64,000 nt of DNA from the NCBI RefSeq assembly GCF_002812085.1, contig NZ_NPDM01000002.1, forward strand, positions 1 through 64,000, given 5' to 3'. The notes beneath the pieces are model-generated. The model was not told where the DNA came from. It saw only the letters and a program-made list of their open reading frames with translations, and searched no databases. Shown here piece after piece: positions 34,213 to 43,172 of the stretch. Every line of letters begins with the position of its first letter. Within the stretch, counting starts at the first letter, position 1. A program made the position numbers and the translations under genes. This DNA is from Leptospira levettii (GTDB lineage Bacteria; Spirochaetota; Leptospiria; Leptospirales; Leptospiraceae).

Positions 34213-36083
34213 TTATACATTGATTTGATGAGATCTTTGTATTTGTCATGGATGACATTTCGTTTCATTTTGAAAAGGTTGGTGAGTTCATCACCAACTT
34301 CCATGGCTTTCGGTAAAAATCGAAAATCAGAAAGTTTTTCAAAAGATTTGAAACCATTTTCAGAAGAAATTTGTTTTTTAATAATGTTTTGGAAATACAA
34401 CCTAACATCTTTATTTTGGTTGAGGTCTTCTCCATCTTTCCATTGTAAACCGGCTTCTTTCATTCGGTCTTTATCAGGCCAAATGAGTGCCGTTAAGGAT
34501 TTTTGGTCTTGGCCTACCACAATCACTTGGTTGATCAACGCATTTTCTAAGAGTAAATTTTCAATGGGAACAGGTTCTACGTTCTCACCACCAAGTAAGA
34601 CAATTGTGTCTTTTACTCTCCCTCGAACAGAAAGTGTATCGTTAAACGAGATAAAACCTAAGTCACCAGTATTCATCCAACCATCTACAATGGCTTTTTT
34701 TGTGGCTTCTTCATTTTTGTAATACCCCTTCATCACTTGAGGTCCTTTGATATGAATGACACCCATTTTTCCTTTGGGAACGGATTCTCCTTGTTCATTT
34801 ACAACTCTAACAACAGTTCCATCTGGCCATTTACCAACAGAACCTTGGACAACATGCCCAACCGACCTAACCGAGATGATGGGGGCACATTCTGTCATTC
34901 CATACCCTTCATACACAGGGATCCCAATGACATTGAAAAATTCGTCTACATGAGAAGGTAAGGCTCCTCCACCAGAAATGGTTCCAATCAAATGGCCACC
35001 TAAAACATCTCTGATTTTAGAAAACACAAGTCCATCTAGAACTTTGGCTAGTAAAAATAAATTGAGCACATAACCAATGGAGATGGTTGTGTTTTTCATT
35101 CTTTCAAATGGAGACTCTTCTTTTGTGAGTAATTTATTCCCTGCTAAATAATCTTGTCCGTCTTTGAATTTTTTACAGATATCATATGCGAAATCAAAAA
35201 GTTTCTTTTTGTTTTCTGGAGCCTTTTCCAATTTTTGTTTGATACCTAAGTATAAGTTTTCCCAAAGTCTAGGAGCGGACGCCATAAAACTTGGTTTTAT
35301 TTTTTGGAAATCGTCCCGTAGGTCTCTAATGTTTGTATACGCGATAGATGCACCTTCTGCGATGATCGCATAATCAATGGCTCTTTCAAAGATATGCCAT
35401 ACAGGTAAGATGGAAAGTGTTCGATCAGAGGACCTAAGGCCCACTCTTGGCGGAACCTTTACCACATTGTATACCATATTTTGGTGGGTTAACATCACAC
35501 CCTTGGGCATTCCTGTTGTTCCGGAAGTATAAATGATGGTAAATAAATCATCTGGTTTTACTTGTTTGGATCGTAATTCTAAAGAAGGGAGGTTTTTTCT
35601 AAGAGATTCCCCTTCTTTTACAAGAGAGGTCAAACTAATCGCAAAAGAATCTTTGGAGGCAAAGTTAGGATCTAAGATGATTACCTTTTCCACTTTTGTA
35701 TTGGATAATATTGGCTTTAGCATGTCGTAAAGTTTTTCGTGTTCTACAAAACAATACTTACTTTCGGAGTGGCTTAGGATGTACTCAATTTCCTGTGCAG
35801 TCGAGTCGGATCCTCTCGGAACATTGACAGCCCCATTCAAGAGAGTGGCAATATCTGCGATGGCCCATTCCGTTCTGTTATCTGCCATAAGACCAATTCG
35901 GTCTCCAGGTTGTAGGCCCATTTGTAAAAGGGATAAGGCTAAATTTTCTGCTTCGTGAAAGATGTCGGAAAAAGTACGTCCTTTGAAATTTTTTGCATTG
36001 TCTTTTGCAAAGAACATTTCCTTGGAACCATAGGTTCTTTTGGCATAATAAAATACATCATTCAGCGTTGTGAAATTTTTCAT
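34209..36083 (-). CDS. Long-chain acyl-CoA synthetase (AMP-forming)
   Basis: 624 residues. The AMP-binding P-loop reads Y-T-S-G-T-T-G-M-P-K-G; the adenylate motif is Y-G-M-T-E-C; T-G-D-L-G and the later K-D-T-I-V-L-L-G-G-E-N-V-E-P complete the family pattern. It activates fatty acids with ATP and CoA. The insertion between the two core motifs is typical of long-chain (FadD15-like) enzymes. Leptospira lives on long-chain fatty acids, which fits. Overlaps pepN tail to tail. Confidence 0.9.
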   Translation of the reverse strand: MKNFTTLNDVFYYAKRTYGSKEMFFAKDNAKNFKGRTFSDIFHEAENLALSLLQMGLQPGDRIGLMADNRTEWAIADIATLLNGAVNVPRGSDSTAQEIEYILSHSESKYCFVEHEKLYDMLKPILSNTKVEKVIILDPNFASKDSFAISLTSLVKEGESLRKNLPSLELRSKQVKPDDLFTIIYTSGTTGMPKGVMLTHQNMVYNVVKVPPRVGLRSSDRTLSILPVWHIFERAIDYAIIAEGASIAYTNIRDLRDDFQKIKPSFMASAPRLWENLYLGIKQKLEKAPENKKKLFDFAYDICKKFKDGQDYLAGNKLLTKEESPFERMKNTTISIGYVLNLFLLAKVLDGLVFSKIRDVLGGHLIGTISGGGALPSHVDEFFNVIGIPVYEGYGMTECAPIISVRSVGHVVQGSVGKWPDGTVVRVVNEQGESVPKGKMGVIHIKGPQVMKGYYKNEEATKKAIVDGWMNTGDLGFISFNDTLSVRGRVKDTIVLLGGENVEPVPIENLLLENALINQVIVVGQDQKSLTALIWPDKDRMKEAGLQWKDGEDLNQNKDVRLYFQNIIKKQISSENGFKSFEKLSDFRFLPKAMEVGDELTNLFKMKRNVIHDKYKDLIKSMYN

Positions 36084-36115
36084 GAATCAAATCTATCTCC
36101 GTAGGGAGTAAACTC

Positions 36116-37597
36116 TTACGGCTTTCGTACTTTATTCAAGTAATATTTTGATCGGTAGGTCTTACCACTTGGAGATTCCAAAAAATTGAGAAAAAGTGGG
36201 TCTCCTTCTAATTTTTGGAAGAGGTCTAAATCGAGATAAAGAGCTTGGTCTAACCAAAGTTTTCCTTCTCCTTCGCGTTTGGTTGCGTAGGATGCTCTCG
36301 CTAATTTGTAATACACGATGGGTAAAAATACTTTTTCTCCGCCTAAAATCTGTGCCCTTTTTAAATTGGTATAAGCTTCATCAAAATTACCTAAACTCAA
36401 TTCACAGGATCCTCTATAATAAAAGAGGAAAAACCTTGGATAAGGCATAAGTCGTCTTGAGTTTAATTTTTCTAAACTCGTTAAACAAGCTTTAGGTTCC
36501 TTTGACATCAAATAAGCATAAGCAAGATTGAGTGAGATTTCTGGGCTAATTTCCCCATGAACTTTTCTATAGATTTCGGCTGTCTTTTTGTAACTTTCCT
36601 TCGCAGAAACATAATCATTTAATACATAAAGATAATAATAGGATTTATAAAGTAAAACATCCAAAGAATCGGATTCACAAACTCGATAGGAAAAAAATTC
36701 ATCCAATGTTTTTGTAAAAGAATTAAATTCCCTTTCATTGTACTCAATGTTTGCAATTTTTCGGAGTAAGGAACAAGTCCGAAGGGTTCCATTGGGAACT
36801 TCCTTTTTGTATTCAAGTAGGGATTTGCGATAAAATTTTAATGCTTCTTTGTATTTTTCCAAAGTTTCTAAAGATACAGCTTCTCGTTCTTCTTTTTCAC
36901 CAACGCCTTCACAATAGGTTTCCTTATTATTTTCATAATAACAAATTCTCTCCTTAAATCCATTTTCATTGGCATCATACTCAATTCTTACAAGTTTACA
37001 ATTTTGGTAGTACCACCATTCATCAATCCCTCCAAAATCATTTTTATCTTTTGTGATTTCTTTGGGACAACCGTTACTCGCATAATAAGTAAAACTATCT
37101 TTTTTGCCATTTTTGGTTTCATCTTCTTCGGTCAGATACAATTGTCCACTTTGGTTAAAATGATCATAACGGTAGGGGAAAAATTCATTTTCGTTTAAGA
37201 AAAAATGAATCTTTAAAAGAGAACTTCCATTTTTCCACCCGGAAAAACATGTGAAACTTGTTTTGCCACTTAAAAAATTTTGGGATAGATCTCCATATAA
37301 ATCGCTTAGGTGGGAACGTATGTCTTCTTTGAGTCTCGGATAAGGGTAGTTAGAGTGGTATTTTTCAATGTATTTTTGGCAAAACCAAAACACTTCATGA
37401 TTAAAGGTTTCTTTGTGAATGAAAGACGGACTTTGGTTGGTAAAACCAAAGAGAAATCGTTTGGGACTATCATCTTCTAATTCAAACGTTTCTTTTGATT
37501 TTTGAATGGCATCCCAATATCCCTCTAAAAGTGGATTGGCATTGAGAGGGATCGTAAAAAAGAAAAAAAACGATAAAAGGTTACGAAAATAGATCAA
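36116..37597 (-). CDS. Exported TPR-containing protein
   Basis: 493 residues. A signal peptide (about 20 residues ending in L-N-A) precedes a unique domain (about 20-240) with a conspicuous D-x-N-x-N-G-like loop (D-A-N-E-N-G-F). Residues about 240-480 form tetratricopeptide-like helix pairs (Y-K-E-A-L-K-F-Y-R-K-S-L-L-E-Y, D-E-A-Y-T-N-L-K-R-A-Q). The ending D-L-D-L-F-Q-K-L-E-G-D-P-L-F matches the TPR end-of-group pattern. It starts inside the stop of the YopX gene (4-nt overlap). Confidence 0.75.
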   Translation of the reverse strand: MIYFRNLLSFFFFFTIPLNANPLLEGYWDAIQKSKETFELEDDSPKRFLFGFTNQSPSFIHKETFNHEVFWFCQKYIEKYHSNYPYPRLKEDIRSHLSDLYGDLSQNFLSGKTSFTCFSGWKNGSSLLKIHFFLNENEFFPYRYDHFNQSGQLYLTEEDETKNGKKDSFTYYASNGCPKEITKDKNDFGGIDEWWYYQNCKLVRIEYDANENGFKERICYYENNKETYCEGVGEKEEREAVSLETLEKYKEALKFYRKSLLEYKKEVPNGTLRTCSLLRKIANIEYNEREFNSFTKTLDEFFSYRVCESDSLDVLLYKSYYYLYVLNDYVSAKESYKKTAEIYRKVHGEISPEISLNLAYAYLMSKEPKACLTSLEKLNSRRLMPYPRFFLFYYRGSCELSLGNFDEAYTNLKRAQILGGEKVFLPIVYYKLARASYATKREGEGKLWLDQALYLDLDLFQKLEGDPLFLNFLESPSGKTYRSKYYLNKVRKP

Positions 37598-37974
37598 GAT
37601 TTACTTTTTAAATACAAATCATAGAGAATTGGATTTTCATAAGGATTACCAACTTTACGTATGGAGAATAGTTGCAGGAGTGGTGGTCCGTTTTCTAAAT
37701 AAAATGCACCATGTTCGTGATTGTATCGTATAATGCCTGTATGTTGAGTTAAGTTTCCACCTTTCGCAACTGTATGTTCAATGATGTCTTCTTCATACAA
37801 TTCTTTGTCATATTTATCTTTTAAACCAGTGAAACAATTAATCACATAATTATCTTCGTTTGGAATAGGTTGTCCAAATTTTAGTAATTTTCCATCTAAG
37901 GTTAAAGAAAATCCTTTTTGGGTGAATTCTTTCTCTTGTTTGTCCCATACTCGGAATCGAATTGTGAATGCCAT
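37594..37974 (-). CDS. YopX-domain protein
   Basis: 126 residues from ATG 37974 (an upstream TTG is less likely). The YopX pattern is visible: I-R-F-R-V-W-D near the start, F-T-G-L-K-D-K-Y-D-K-E-L-Y-E-E-D-I-I-E, and G-I-I-R-Y-N-H-E-H-G-A-F-Y-L. YopX domains are usually phage-encoded and of unknown function. Here it is coupled by a 4-nt overlap to an exported TPR gene, with no phage genes around. No clear RBS. Confidence 0.8.
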   Translation of the reverse strand: MAFTIRFRVWDKQEKEFTQKGFSLTLDGKLLKFGQPIPNEDNYVINCFTGLKDKYDKELYEEDIIEHTVAKGGNLTQHTGIIRYNHEHGAFYLENGPPLLQLFSIRKVGNPYENPILYDLYLKSKS

Positions 37975-38069
37975 AACAGGAACCAATTTAAGTAGGTCGA
38001 AGTCCTTTCCAAGGAAAATTCAAAAAAAAATCAGTGGTCAATGGATGAATTCTGGAAGATCTTAGCCCC

Positions 38070-38843
38070 ATGAAGGTGATTTCAGTTTCCAATATCAAAG
38101 GGGGAAGTGGTAAATCCACAACGGCAGCCCACTTGGCTTGCGCTCTAGCAAGAAGAGGGAAAACTCTCATTGTCGATATGGATATGCAAGGGGATTTAAC
38201 TGACTTTTCTTTGCCCGATTTGGATTTAACGGCACTAGATGAATCCAATGTCATGAGTGTCCTACTTGGAATGAAAAAAATTTCTGACTGTATTCGAAAA
38301 ACCAAACACTTTGATGTTTTACCTTCCACTCTCAGTTTGGCAAAACTCACAAAATACAATCCTGACTCTACAAGTTTGTGCCTTCAGTTCAAACGTTCTT
38401 TAGAAGAAGTACGTAAAAATTACCAATTTGTTGTGATTGATACTCCGGGTTCGGCAAAACATGAACTCACAACTGCGATTTATAATTCGGAACTCATCTT
38501 AATTCCCGTCACACCCAGCAAATGGACCATAAGAGCCGTGAACCTTTTGTTAGATGAAATCACACAAACAGAAACAGTTTTTAGCCAGAAGAAAAAAATA
38601 GCCTTTGTTCCTTCTTGGTTTGGTCCTTCCAAAAAACATAGGGAACTCTTGGAAAGATTAAAAGCCATTGAAGAAATTCCCACTTTAGGGGAAATTCCAA
38701 AATCAGAATCCATTAAGGTCAAAACAGAGAAACAAGAATCCTTAAAGAAGGATACAAATGCTTGGTATGCCTTTGATCGTTTGGCAGATGAAACCATTGC
38801 ACTTGTTGATCCAGAAAATTCAATTTCCCAAATACGCTTATAA
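38070..38843 (+). CDS. ParA-family ATPase (orphan)
   Basis: 257 residues. Deviant Walker A K-G-G-S-G-K-S-T at 10-17 with the signature lysine, D-M-D-M-Q-G-D as Walker A', and V-V-I-D-T-P-G as Walker B. No parB or parS-like neighbour is visible, so it is an orphan (MinD/ParA-like) positioning ATPase rather than a standard partition pair. It stands alone between two minus-strand genes. GGAAG lies 11 nt before the ATG. Confidence 0.85.
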   Translation: MKVISVSNIKGGSGKSTTAAHLACALARRGKTLIVDMDMQGDLTDFSLPDLDLTALDESNVMSVLLGMKKISDCIRKTKHFDVLPSTLSLAKLTKYNPDSTSLCLQFKRSLEEVRKNYQFVVIDTPGSAKHELTTAIYNSELILIPVTPSKWTIRAVNLLLDEITQTETVFSQKKKIAFVPSWFGPSKKHRELLERLKAIEEIPTLGEIPKSESIKVKTEKQESLKKDTNAWYAFDRLADETIALVDPENSISQIRL

Positions 38844-38853
38844 CAAACAAATT

Positions 38854-40209
38854 TTAATCTTTAGGTTTGAAACTCGATTGGTGTTTTTTTCGTTCCAAAG
38901 CAATTTCTTGGATGTGGCCTGCAAAACTCGGATGGTGTTTTAGAATTTCACTAAAGGCATCTCTACTCAGTGTATAAACATCACAATACGAGCCGGCTTT
39001 GATTGTCGCTGTCCGCAAAGAATCGTCAATCAAACTCATCTCTCCAAAAAAAGATCCAGAGTTCAAGGTTGCGAGTAGTTCTCCTGATTTTTCTTTGATC
39101 ACTTCTACATGTCCCTTCGATAAAAAATACATATTATGAGGGACGTCACCTTCTCGGAAAATCACATCTCCTTTCATATAATAAGCAGGTTTTAATTCAA
39201 GAACCACTTCTCTCTTTAATTCTTCTGGTGCATGTTTGAAAAATGGGACCACTGAAATCAGATGGTTATGTAAAAACATGGAGACATCAATTTTGATTCC
39301 CGATGGAAGTTGGTCCCAAATTTCTTTTTCATCTATACCATGTTTGTTTTCCCAAAGATTGATATAGTAGGATCTAATTCTGTTAGCTAATTGAGGAGGT
39401 AATTTTTTGTATTTAATAAAGGAGTTAATTGTATTTAATTTTTCTTGGAAAGTAACACGGGAAATATCCAGATTCGATAGTAATGTTGCAATATTACCAA
39501 TCACATAACCATATATACCAACACCTAAAATCATCACTCCCATCGTATAAATTGTTTGTGGGTTAGAAGTGGGTGTGATATCCCCATAACCAATGGTTGT
39601 GAGAGTTGTCACTGACCAGTACAAAGACCTGATATAACGTGTCGTCATATCTTTGTCTGGTAAAAACTCTGGACTCAAATGGATCCAACCACAAGCAACC
39701 CAGTGTGCAAAAAGGGAAGTCCAATAGACAAAGAATATCAATCGAAAGGTCATTGGATTGATCACATCTAATAATTTAAATCGATCTTCTGACTCTGCTC
39801 CAAGAGCTAACATTCGTAAGGATTTAAAAAGTTCAAAAACTCTAACTGATCGAAGTAAACGTAAAATTTTTAAACTATCGGTCACACCGAAATACTGGAA
39901 AAAAAATCCACCAAATAAATCAAATGGAAAGGCAGATAAAAAATCGATGAGAAACCAAGATTTGAAATACGTTTTGGCTACGATTTTTTTGTTTTGGATG
40001 AGGAGTCTGTCCTTTAAAATCGCAGTAAAAAAATTGAGAATTAGGTCGATTCCAAAAATGACTTGGATCCCTCTTTCGAAGTGGGTAACGCCTACTGATA
40101 GTTTATGAGGGAATACAAGGCGAAGTGGGACTTCTATGGCAAAGTAGGTAATACAAATAAAGACAAAAAGATCCCAGATTCGTTTGTAGGGAGAATTTGG
40201 ATGGATCAT
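38854..40209 (-). CDS. Cyclic-nucleotide-gated potassium channel
   Basis: 451 residues. Six transmembrane segments include an arginine-bearing S4 (I-L-R-L-L-R-S-V-R-V). The selectivity filter T-I-G-Y-G-D is at 205-210. A helical C-linker (about 240-320) leads to a cyclic-nucleotide-binding domain (about 325-440) with F-G-E-M-S-L-I and R-T-A-T-I, the phosphate-binding cassette; R-T is the usual cAMP-binding pattern. It resembles SthK and LliK, known spirochete CNG channels. A 12-bp palindrome lies directly before the start codon (40210-40221). Confidence 0.9.
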   Translation of the reverse strand: MIHPNSPYKRIWDLFVFICITYFAIEVPLRLVFPHKLSVGVTHFERGIQVIFGIDLILNFFTAILKDRLLIQNKKIVAKTYFKSWFLIDFLSAFPFDLFGGFFFQYFGVTDSLKILRLLRSVRVFELFKSLRMLALGAESEDRFKLLDVINPMTFRLIFFVYWTSLFAHWVACGWIHLSPEFLPDKDMTTRYIRSLYWSVTTLTTIGYGDITPTSNPQTIYTMGVMILGVGIYGYVIGNIATLLSNLDISRVTFQEKLNTINSFIKYKKLPPQLANRIRSYYINLWENKHGIDEKEIWDQLPSGIKIDVSMFLHNHLISVVPFFKHAPEELKREVVLELKPAYYMKGDVIFREGDVPHNMYFLSKGHVEVIKEKSGELLATLNSGSFFGEMSLIDDSLRTATIKAGSYCDVYTLSRDAFSEILKHHPSFAGHIQEIALERKKHQSSFKPKD

Positions 40210-40289
40210 ATACTATAGTATCGACAAGCTATGTTTTATATTTGCGTTCTTTCAGATAAAAAAAATCCTGAATTGCATAAGAGGTGATT

Positions 40290-40610
40290 ATGTTCGGTGG
40301 AGCCGGTGGAAACAAGTTTGATATGCTCAAACAGATGAAAAAGATGCGTTCGCAAGTGAAAACCATGGAAAAGGAACTTGCTGGCCTAAATTTTGTAGGA
40401 ATTTCTAAAAATAAACTTCTATCCGTCACTTTGGATGGTAAATTCCAAATGAAATCGATCCAAATTGAAGATGAGTTATTGGAGAAAAAGGATAAAAATC
40501 TCCTCGAACGTTCCATCCAAGAAGCTTACACAAAAGCATTACAAGACGCACAAGCTGGTGCAGCAAAACAAATGCAGGCGATGGGTGGATTTCCTGGGCT
40601 TGGGATGTAG
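40290..40610 (+). CDS. YbaB/EbfC nucleoid-associated protein
   Basis: 106 residues from ATG 40290, with AGAGGTG 5 nt upstream. The family pattern is clear: M-F-G-G-A-G-G-N near the start, a coiled-coil helix, G-K-F-Q-M-K-S-I in the central sheet, and a methionine- and glycine-rich C-terminus. It forms dimers that bind DNA. A strong terminator follows at 40646. Confidence 0.9.
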   Translation: MFGGAGGNKFDMLKQMKKMRSQVKTMEKELAGLNFVGISKNKLLSVTLDGKFQMKSIQIEDELLEKKDKNLLERSIQEAYTKALQDAQAGAAKQMQAMGGFPGLGM

Positions 40611-40645
40611 ACAAAAGATTCTTTTTCTACGTTTCTAAAAATGGA

Positions 40646-40683
40646 AAAGCCTACAAAGGAATTCTTTGTAGGCTTTTTTTTTG
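40646..40683. terminator. Rho-independent terminator
   Basis: A perfect 13-bp stem: AAAGCCTACAAAG (40646-40658) and CTTTGTAGGCTTT (40664-40676) with a 5-nt loop and a T run to about 40682. It ends the ybaB transcript and may also serve the convergent OmpA-type gene. Confidence 0.9.
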
Positions 40684-40718
40684 GGATTTTCTCCAGTTTT
40701 TGTCGTTACGAATTGAAA

Positions 40719-41450
40719 TTAACTTGCTGGAACAATTTCCACTTCAACACGTCGGTTGGAACCATCTTTTGGATCTACATTTTTTAGTGGAGTAGAGGAA
40801 CCTAATCCTTGTACGGTTCCGATTCGTTTTCCTTCAACACCATTTTCAATGATGGCATCTTTTGCAGTCACAGCGCGGTCATTGGAAAGTTTTTGGTTGA
40901 GGTCTTCTGCACCTGTGCGGTTTGCATGACCAGTGATATTGATTTTTGTTTCAGGGTAAGCAGCAAGTGCTTCCGCTAATTTATCAATATTTTCTTTTCC
41001 TTTCCCTTTTAGATCCGCTTTTCCATCCTCGAATGCAATACCGCCGTCCATAGAGGCAGTGAGAGCCACTGTTTCTCCACCACGTTCACTCTTAGTAAGA
41101 GTAATGCCTTGTTTTTTCATTTCTTCTGCCATGTTGTCGTACATGGTGTTGAGATAAAATCCTGTTCCAAGACCAGCTAAACATCCAGCACCCAAACCAA
41201 CAATTTTACCTTTGTTTTGAGGTTTCTTTTTTTCCATTGCCAAAGATTCTTTTATTTGTCTTTGGAAATCGTTCTTTTTGTTCTTAGTGTCTTTTTTTCT
41301 TTGTGACTCATCATACACAGCACCTAACGCAAGACCAACTCCACATCCGATGGATGTACTGAGGATGAGACGTTTTGTGTTGTCTGAAAGGCCACAAGAA
41401 ATTGTGGTAAGTAATGATAGGGATAAAATTCCGGAAATGATTTGTTTCAA
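40719..41450 (-). CDS. OmpA-domain lipoprotein
   Basis: 243 residues from TTG 41450, which is supported by AGAGGA 8 nt upstream; the ATG 28 codons earlier would add a basic tail in front of the signal. The signal ends in T-T-I-S-C, a lipobox. Two glycine-rich hydrophobic stretches follow (about 30-50 and 80-100). The OmpA domain (about 135-240) has T-G-H-A-N-R-T-G, the N-x-x-L-S-x-x-R-A and N-R-R-V-E-V-E-I motifs that bind peptidoglycan. It probably anchors the outer membrane to the cell wall. Confidence 0.85.
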   Translation of the reverse strand: MKQIISGILSLSLLTTISCGLSDNTKRLILSTSIGCGVGLALGAVYDESQRKKDTKNKKNDFQRQIKESLAMEKKKPQNKGKIVGLGAGCLAGLGTGFYLNTMYDNMAEEMKKQGITLTKSERGGETVALTASMDGGIAFEDGKADLKGKGKENIDKLAEALAAYPETKINITGHANRTGAEDLNQKLSNDRAVTAKDAIIENGVEGKRIGTVQGLGSSTPLKNVDPKDGSNRRVEVEIVPAS

Positions 41451-41495
41451 AGTGATTGTCCTCTTTCTCCTTCTCAATGAAGGTTTCGGACAAAG

Positions 41496-41532
41496 TTTAA
41501 AGAAATCCTCCCTGTTTGCAAGGAGGATTTCC
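41496..41532 (-). terminator. Terminator of the flagellin gene
   Basis: GAAATCCTCC (41502-41511) and GGAGGATTTC (41522-41531) form a perfect 10-bp stem just after the flagellin stop, followed on the minus strand by a short T-rich run. Confidence 0.7.
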
Positions 41533-41547
41533 ATCTCTTTAAAATCC

Positions 41548-42396
41548 TTAGTATCTGTCCGTGAGGAGTTTTACTACTGATTCTGGTCTGAGATTTGCTT
41601 GGGCAAGCATGGCCACACCCGATTTGGTTAGGATTTGGTTTTTGGAGTATTCTACCATTTCCGTTGCCATATCTGCATCTCTGATTTGTGATTCGGAAGA
41701 AACCATGTTCACATAGTTATTACTCAGTGATTTTAAGGTTAAATCCAATCGGTTGTAATAGGCACCCAAGTCCGACCGTAGTCGATTGACTCTGGAAATG
41801 GCATCATCCAGTACCTGGAGTGAATCGGTAGCTTTGTTTGGAGTTGAAAGAGTCAACTTGTTTCCAGCTTGTTTCAGTTTTAAAGAAGAACTTGTCATCG
41901 TGTTGATAAACACTTCTATCTTTTCTGAACCGTTTGCACCCACTTGTAAAGTCATCGGGTTTTTGCCAGCGCGAGAGAATCGACCATCCAGCGGCCTAAC
42001 TTTATTAAACTCTGCAGATGTTCCGATCCTTTCCACTTCTTCAACTAATTGTGATACTTCTAACTGGACAAGTTTCCTGTCTTCATTCGAATAGATCCCG
42101 TTAGCAGATTGAACTGAAAGTTCGCGTAACCTCTGTAAGATAGAGTTTACTTGGTCCAAAGATCCTTCCGTTACTTGTAAAAACGACATACCATCCTGGG
42201 TATTTCGTTCTGCTTGGCCTAAAGCACGGATTTGGGATCTAAGTTTTTCGGATACGGAGAATCCCAAGGAATCATCCCCTGGTCTGTTGATTCGCATACC
42301 CGTTGCTAGGTGTTCCATGGACTTGTCCATGTCACGACTTGTGTTTGTAAGTGCCCGTTTTGCAACGAGTGCACTGATGTTGTGATTGATAATCAT
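41548..42396 (-). CDS. flaB: Periplasmic flagellar filament protein FlaB
   Basis: 282 residues from ATG 42396, with AGGAGGGT 8 nt upstream. The N-terminal D0/D1 (M-I-I-N-H-N-I-S-A-L ... R-I-N-R-P-G-D-D) and the C-terminal D1/D0 (A-D-M-A-T-E-M-V-E-Y-S-K ... M-L-A-Q-A-N) are complete, with almost no variable D2/D3 insert, as is normal for spirochete FlaB core proteins. It polymerises into the periplasmic flagellum. The promoter lies at 42541-42570, leaving a long leader of about 145 nt. Several paralogues are usual in the genus. Confidence 0.9.
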   Translation of the reverse strand: MIINHNISALVAKRALTNTSRDMDKSMEHLATGMRINRPGDDSLGFSVSEKLRSQIRALGQAERNTQDGMSFLQVTEGSLDQVNSILQRLRELSVQSANGIYSNEDRKLVQLEVSQLVEEVERIGTSAEFNKVRPLDGRFSRAGKNPMTLQVGANGSEKIEVFINTMTSSSLKLKQAGNKLTLSTPNKATDSLQVLDDAISRVNRLRSDLGAYYNRLDLTLKSLSNNYVNMVSSESQIRDADMATEMVEYSKNQILTKSGVAMLAQANLRPESVVKLLTDRY

Positions 42397-42540
42397 TGTC
42401 ACACCCTCCTGTGTGTCCATGACCCGCTTGTTTCCCTACAGGCGGAGAAAAGAAAAAATCAGTTTCCAGAAATCCTTTCCTTCGAGGAGAGAAGGGGTTG
42501 CCTGCCCTTGGTTCTCCCGGGAATTTTTCCTTTCCAGATG

Positions 42541-42570
42541 ATTCTATACCAAAAAACTTATGTCTGTAAA
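42541..42570 (-). promoter_or_regulatory. Probable flaB promoter
   Basis: Reading the minus strand, TTTACA (42565-42570) and TAGAAT (42541-42546) are 18 nt apart, with TATAGA at 16 nt as an alternative -10. The pattern is sigma70-like rather than sigma28. Confidence 0.5.
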
Positions 42571-42599
42571 GAAAATTTAAGGTGCGAGGTCTTAAGATT

Positions 42600-43172
42600 T
42601 TGAAAATCTACACCAAATTTGGCGATGGCGGACAAACCTATTTAGCGTCTGGGAAAAAAGTTTCAAAAACTGACAGACGAGTGGATCTGTATGGTACCTG
42701 TGATGAATTGAATAGCACCATTGGACTTGCACTTTCCCTTGGTAAAAATGAAACGCTTCCAACTTCCTTTTTAGAACATTTGCAAAACATCCAAAGTTTT
42801 CTCTTTGAAATTGGTTCAGAGCTTGCTGGTTATGTTCCGAAGGAAGCAAAGGATGGAACTGTTGTTAACGCAAATGATGTAAGTATTTTGGAACAGGAAA
42901 TTGATCGTTTGATGGAAACTCTTCCTGAAATCAAATTTTTCATTTTGCCAGGAGGTAGTCCTTTTTCGAGTGCCTTACATATGGCACGAACGATCTGCCG
43001 TAGGTTAGAAAGGGATTTACTTGTTTACATTGAGGCAGGTGGAGAAATTCATAATGATCTTAGAATTTACATCAATCGATTGTCTGATTATTTATTTGTC
43101 GCCGCTAGGTTTGTCAATTTTTCATTGGGGCAAGAGGAAACCATTTGGAAAAGTCGTACGAAATCAAACTAG
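42600..43172 (+). CDS. Cob(I)alamin adenosyltransferase, PduO type
   Basis: 190 residues from TTG 42600 (M-K-I-Y-T-K), with GAGGT 9 nt upstream; a GTG at 42582 is also possible. The PduO signature I-Y-T-K-F-G-D-G-G-Q-T, then R-V-D-L-Y-G-T-C-D-E-L-N-S-x-I-G, and the C-terminal R-x-x-C-R-R-L-E-R are present. It transfers adenosyl from ATP to cobalamin to make coenzyme B12. It overlaps the transporter gene downstream by 28 nt. Confidence 0.9.
   Translation: MKIYTKFGDGGQTYLASGKKVSKTDRRVDLYGTCDELNSTIGLALSLGKNETLPTSFLEHLQNIQSFLFEIGSELAGYVPKEAKDGTVVNANDVSILEQEIDRLMETLPEIKFFILPGGSPFSSALHMARTICRRLERDLLVYIEAGGEIHNDLRIYINRLSDYLFVAARFVNFSLGQEETIWKSRTKSN

Noticed and set aside
34225..34722. 165-codon plus-strand open frame inside the acyl-CoA synthetase
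   Set aside because: Antisense to a well-conserved gene; the amino-acid pattern is serine/phenylalanine-rich as expected from a shadow.
37594..37974. Prophage remnant around the YopX gene
   Set aside because: No integrase, structural or lysis genes lie nearby; neighbours are ordinary chromosomal genes.
42421..42600. Cobalamin riboswitch upstream of the cob(I)alamin adenosyltransferase
   Set aside because: No B12-box-like sequence or suitable fold is visible; the space is taken by the flaB leader.
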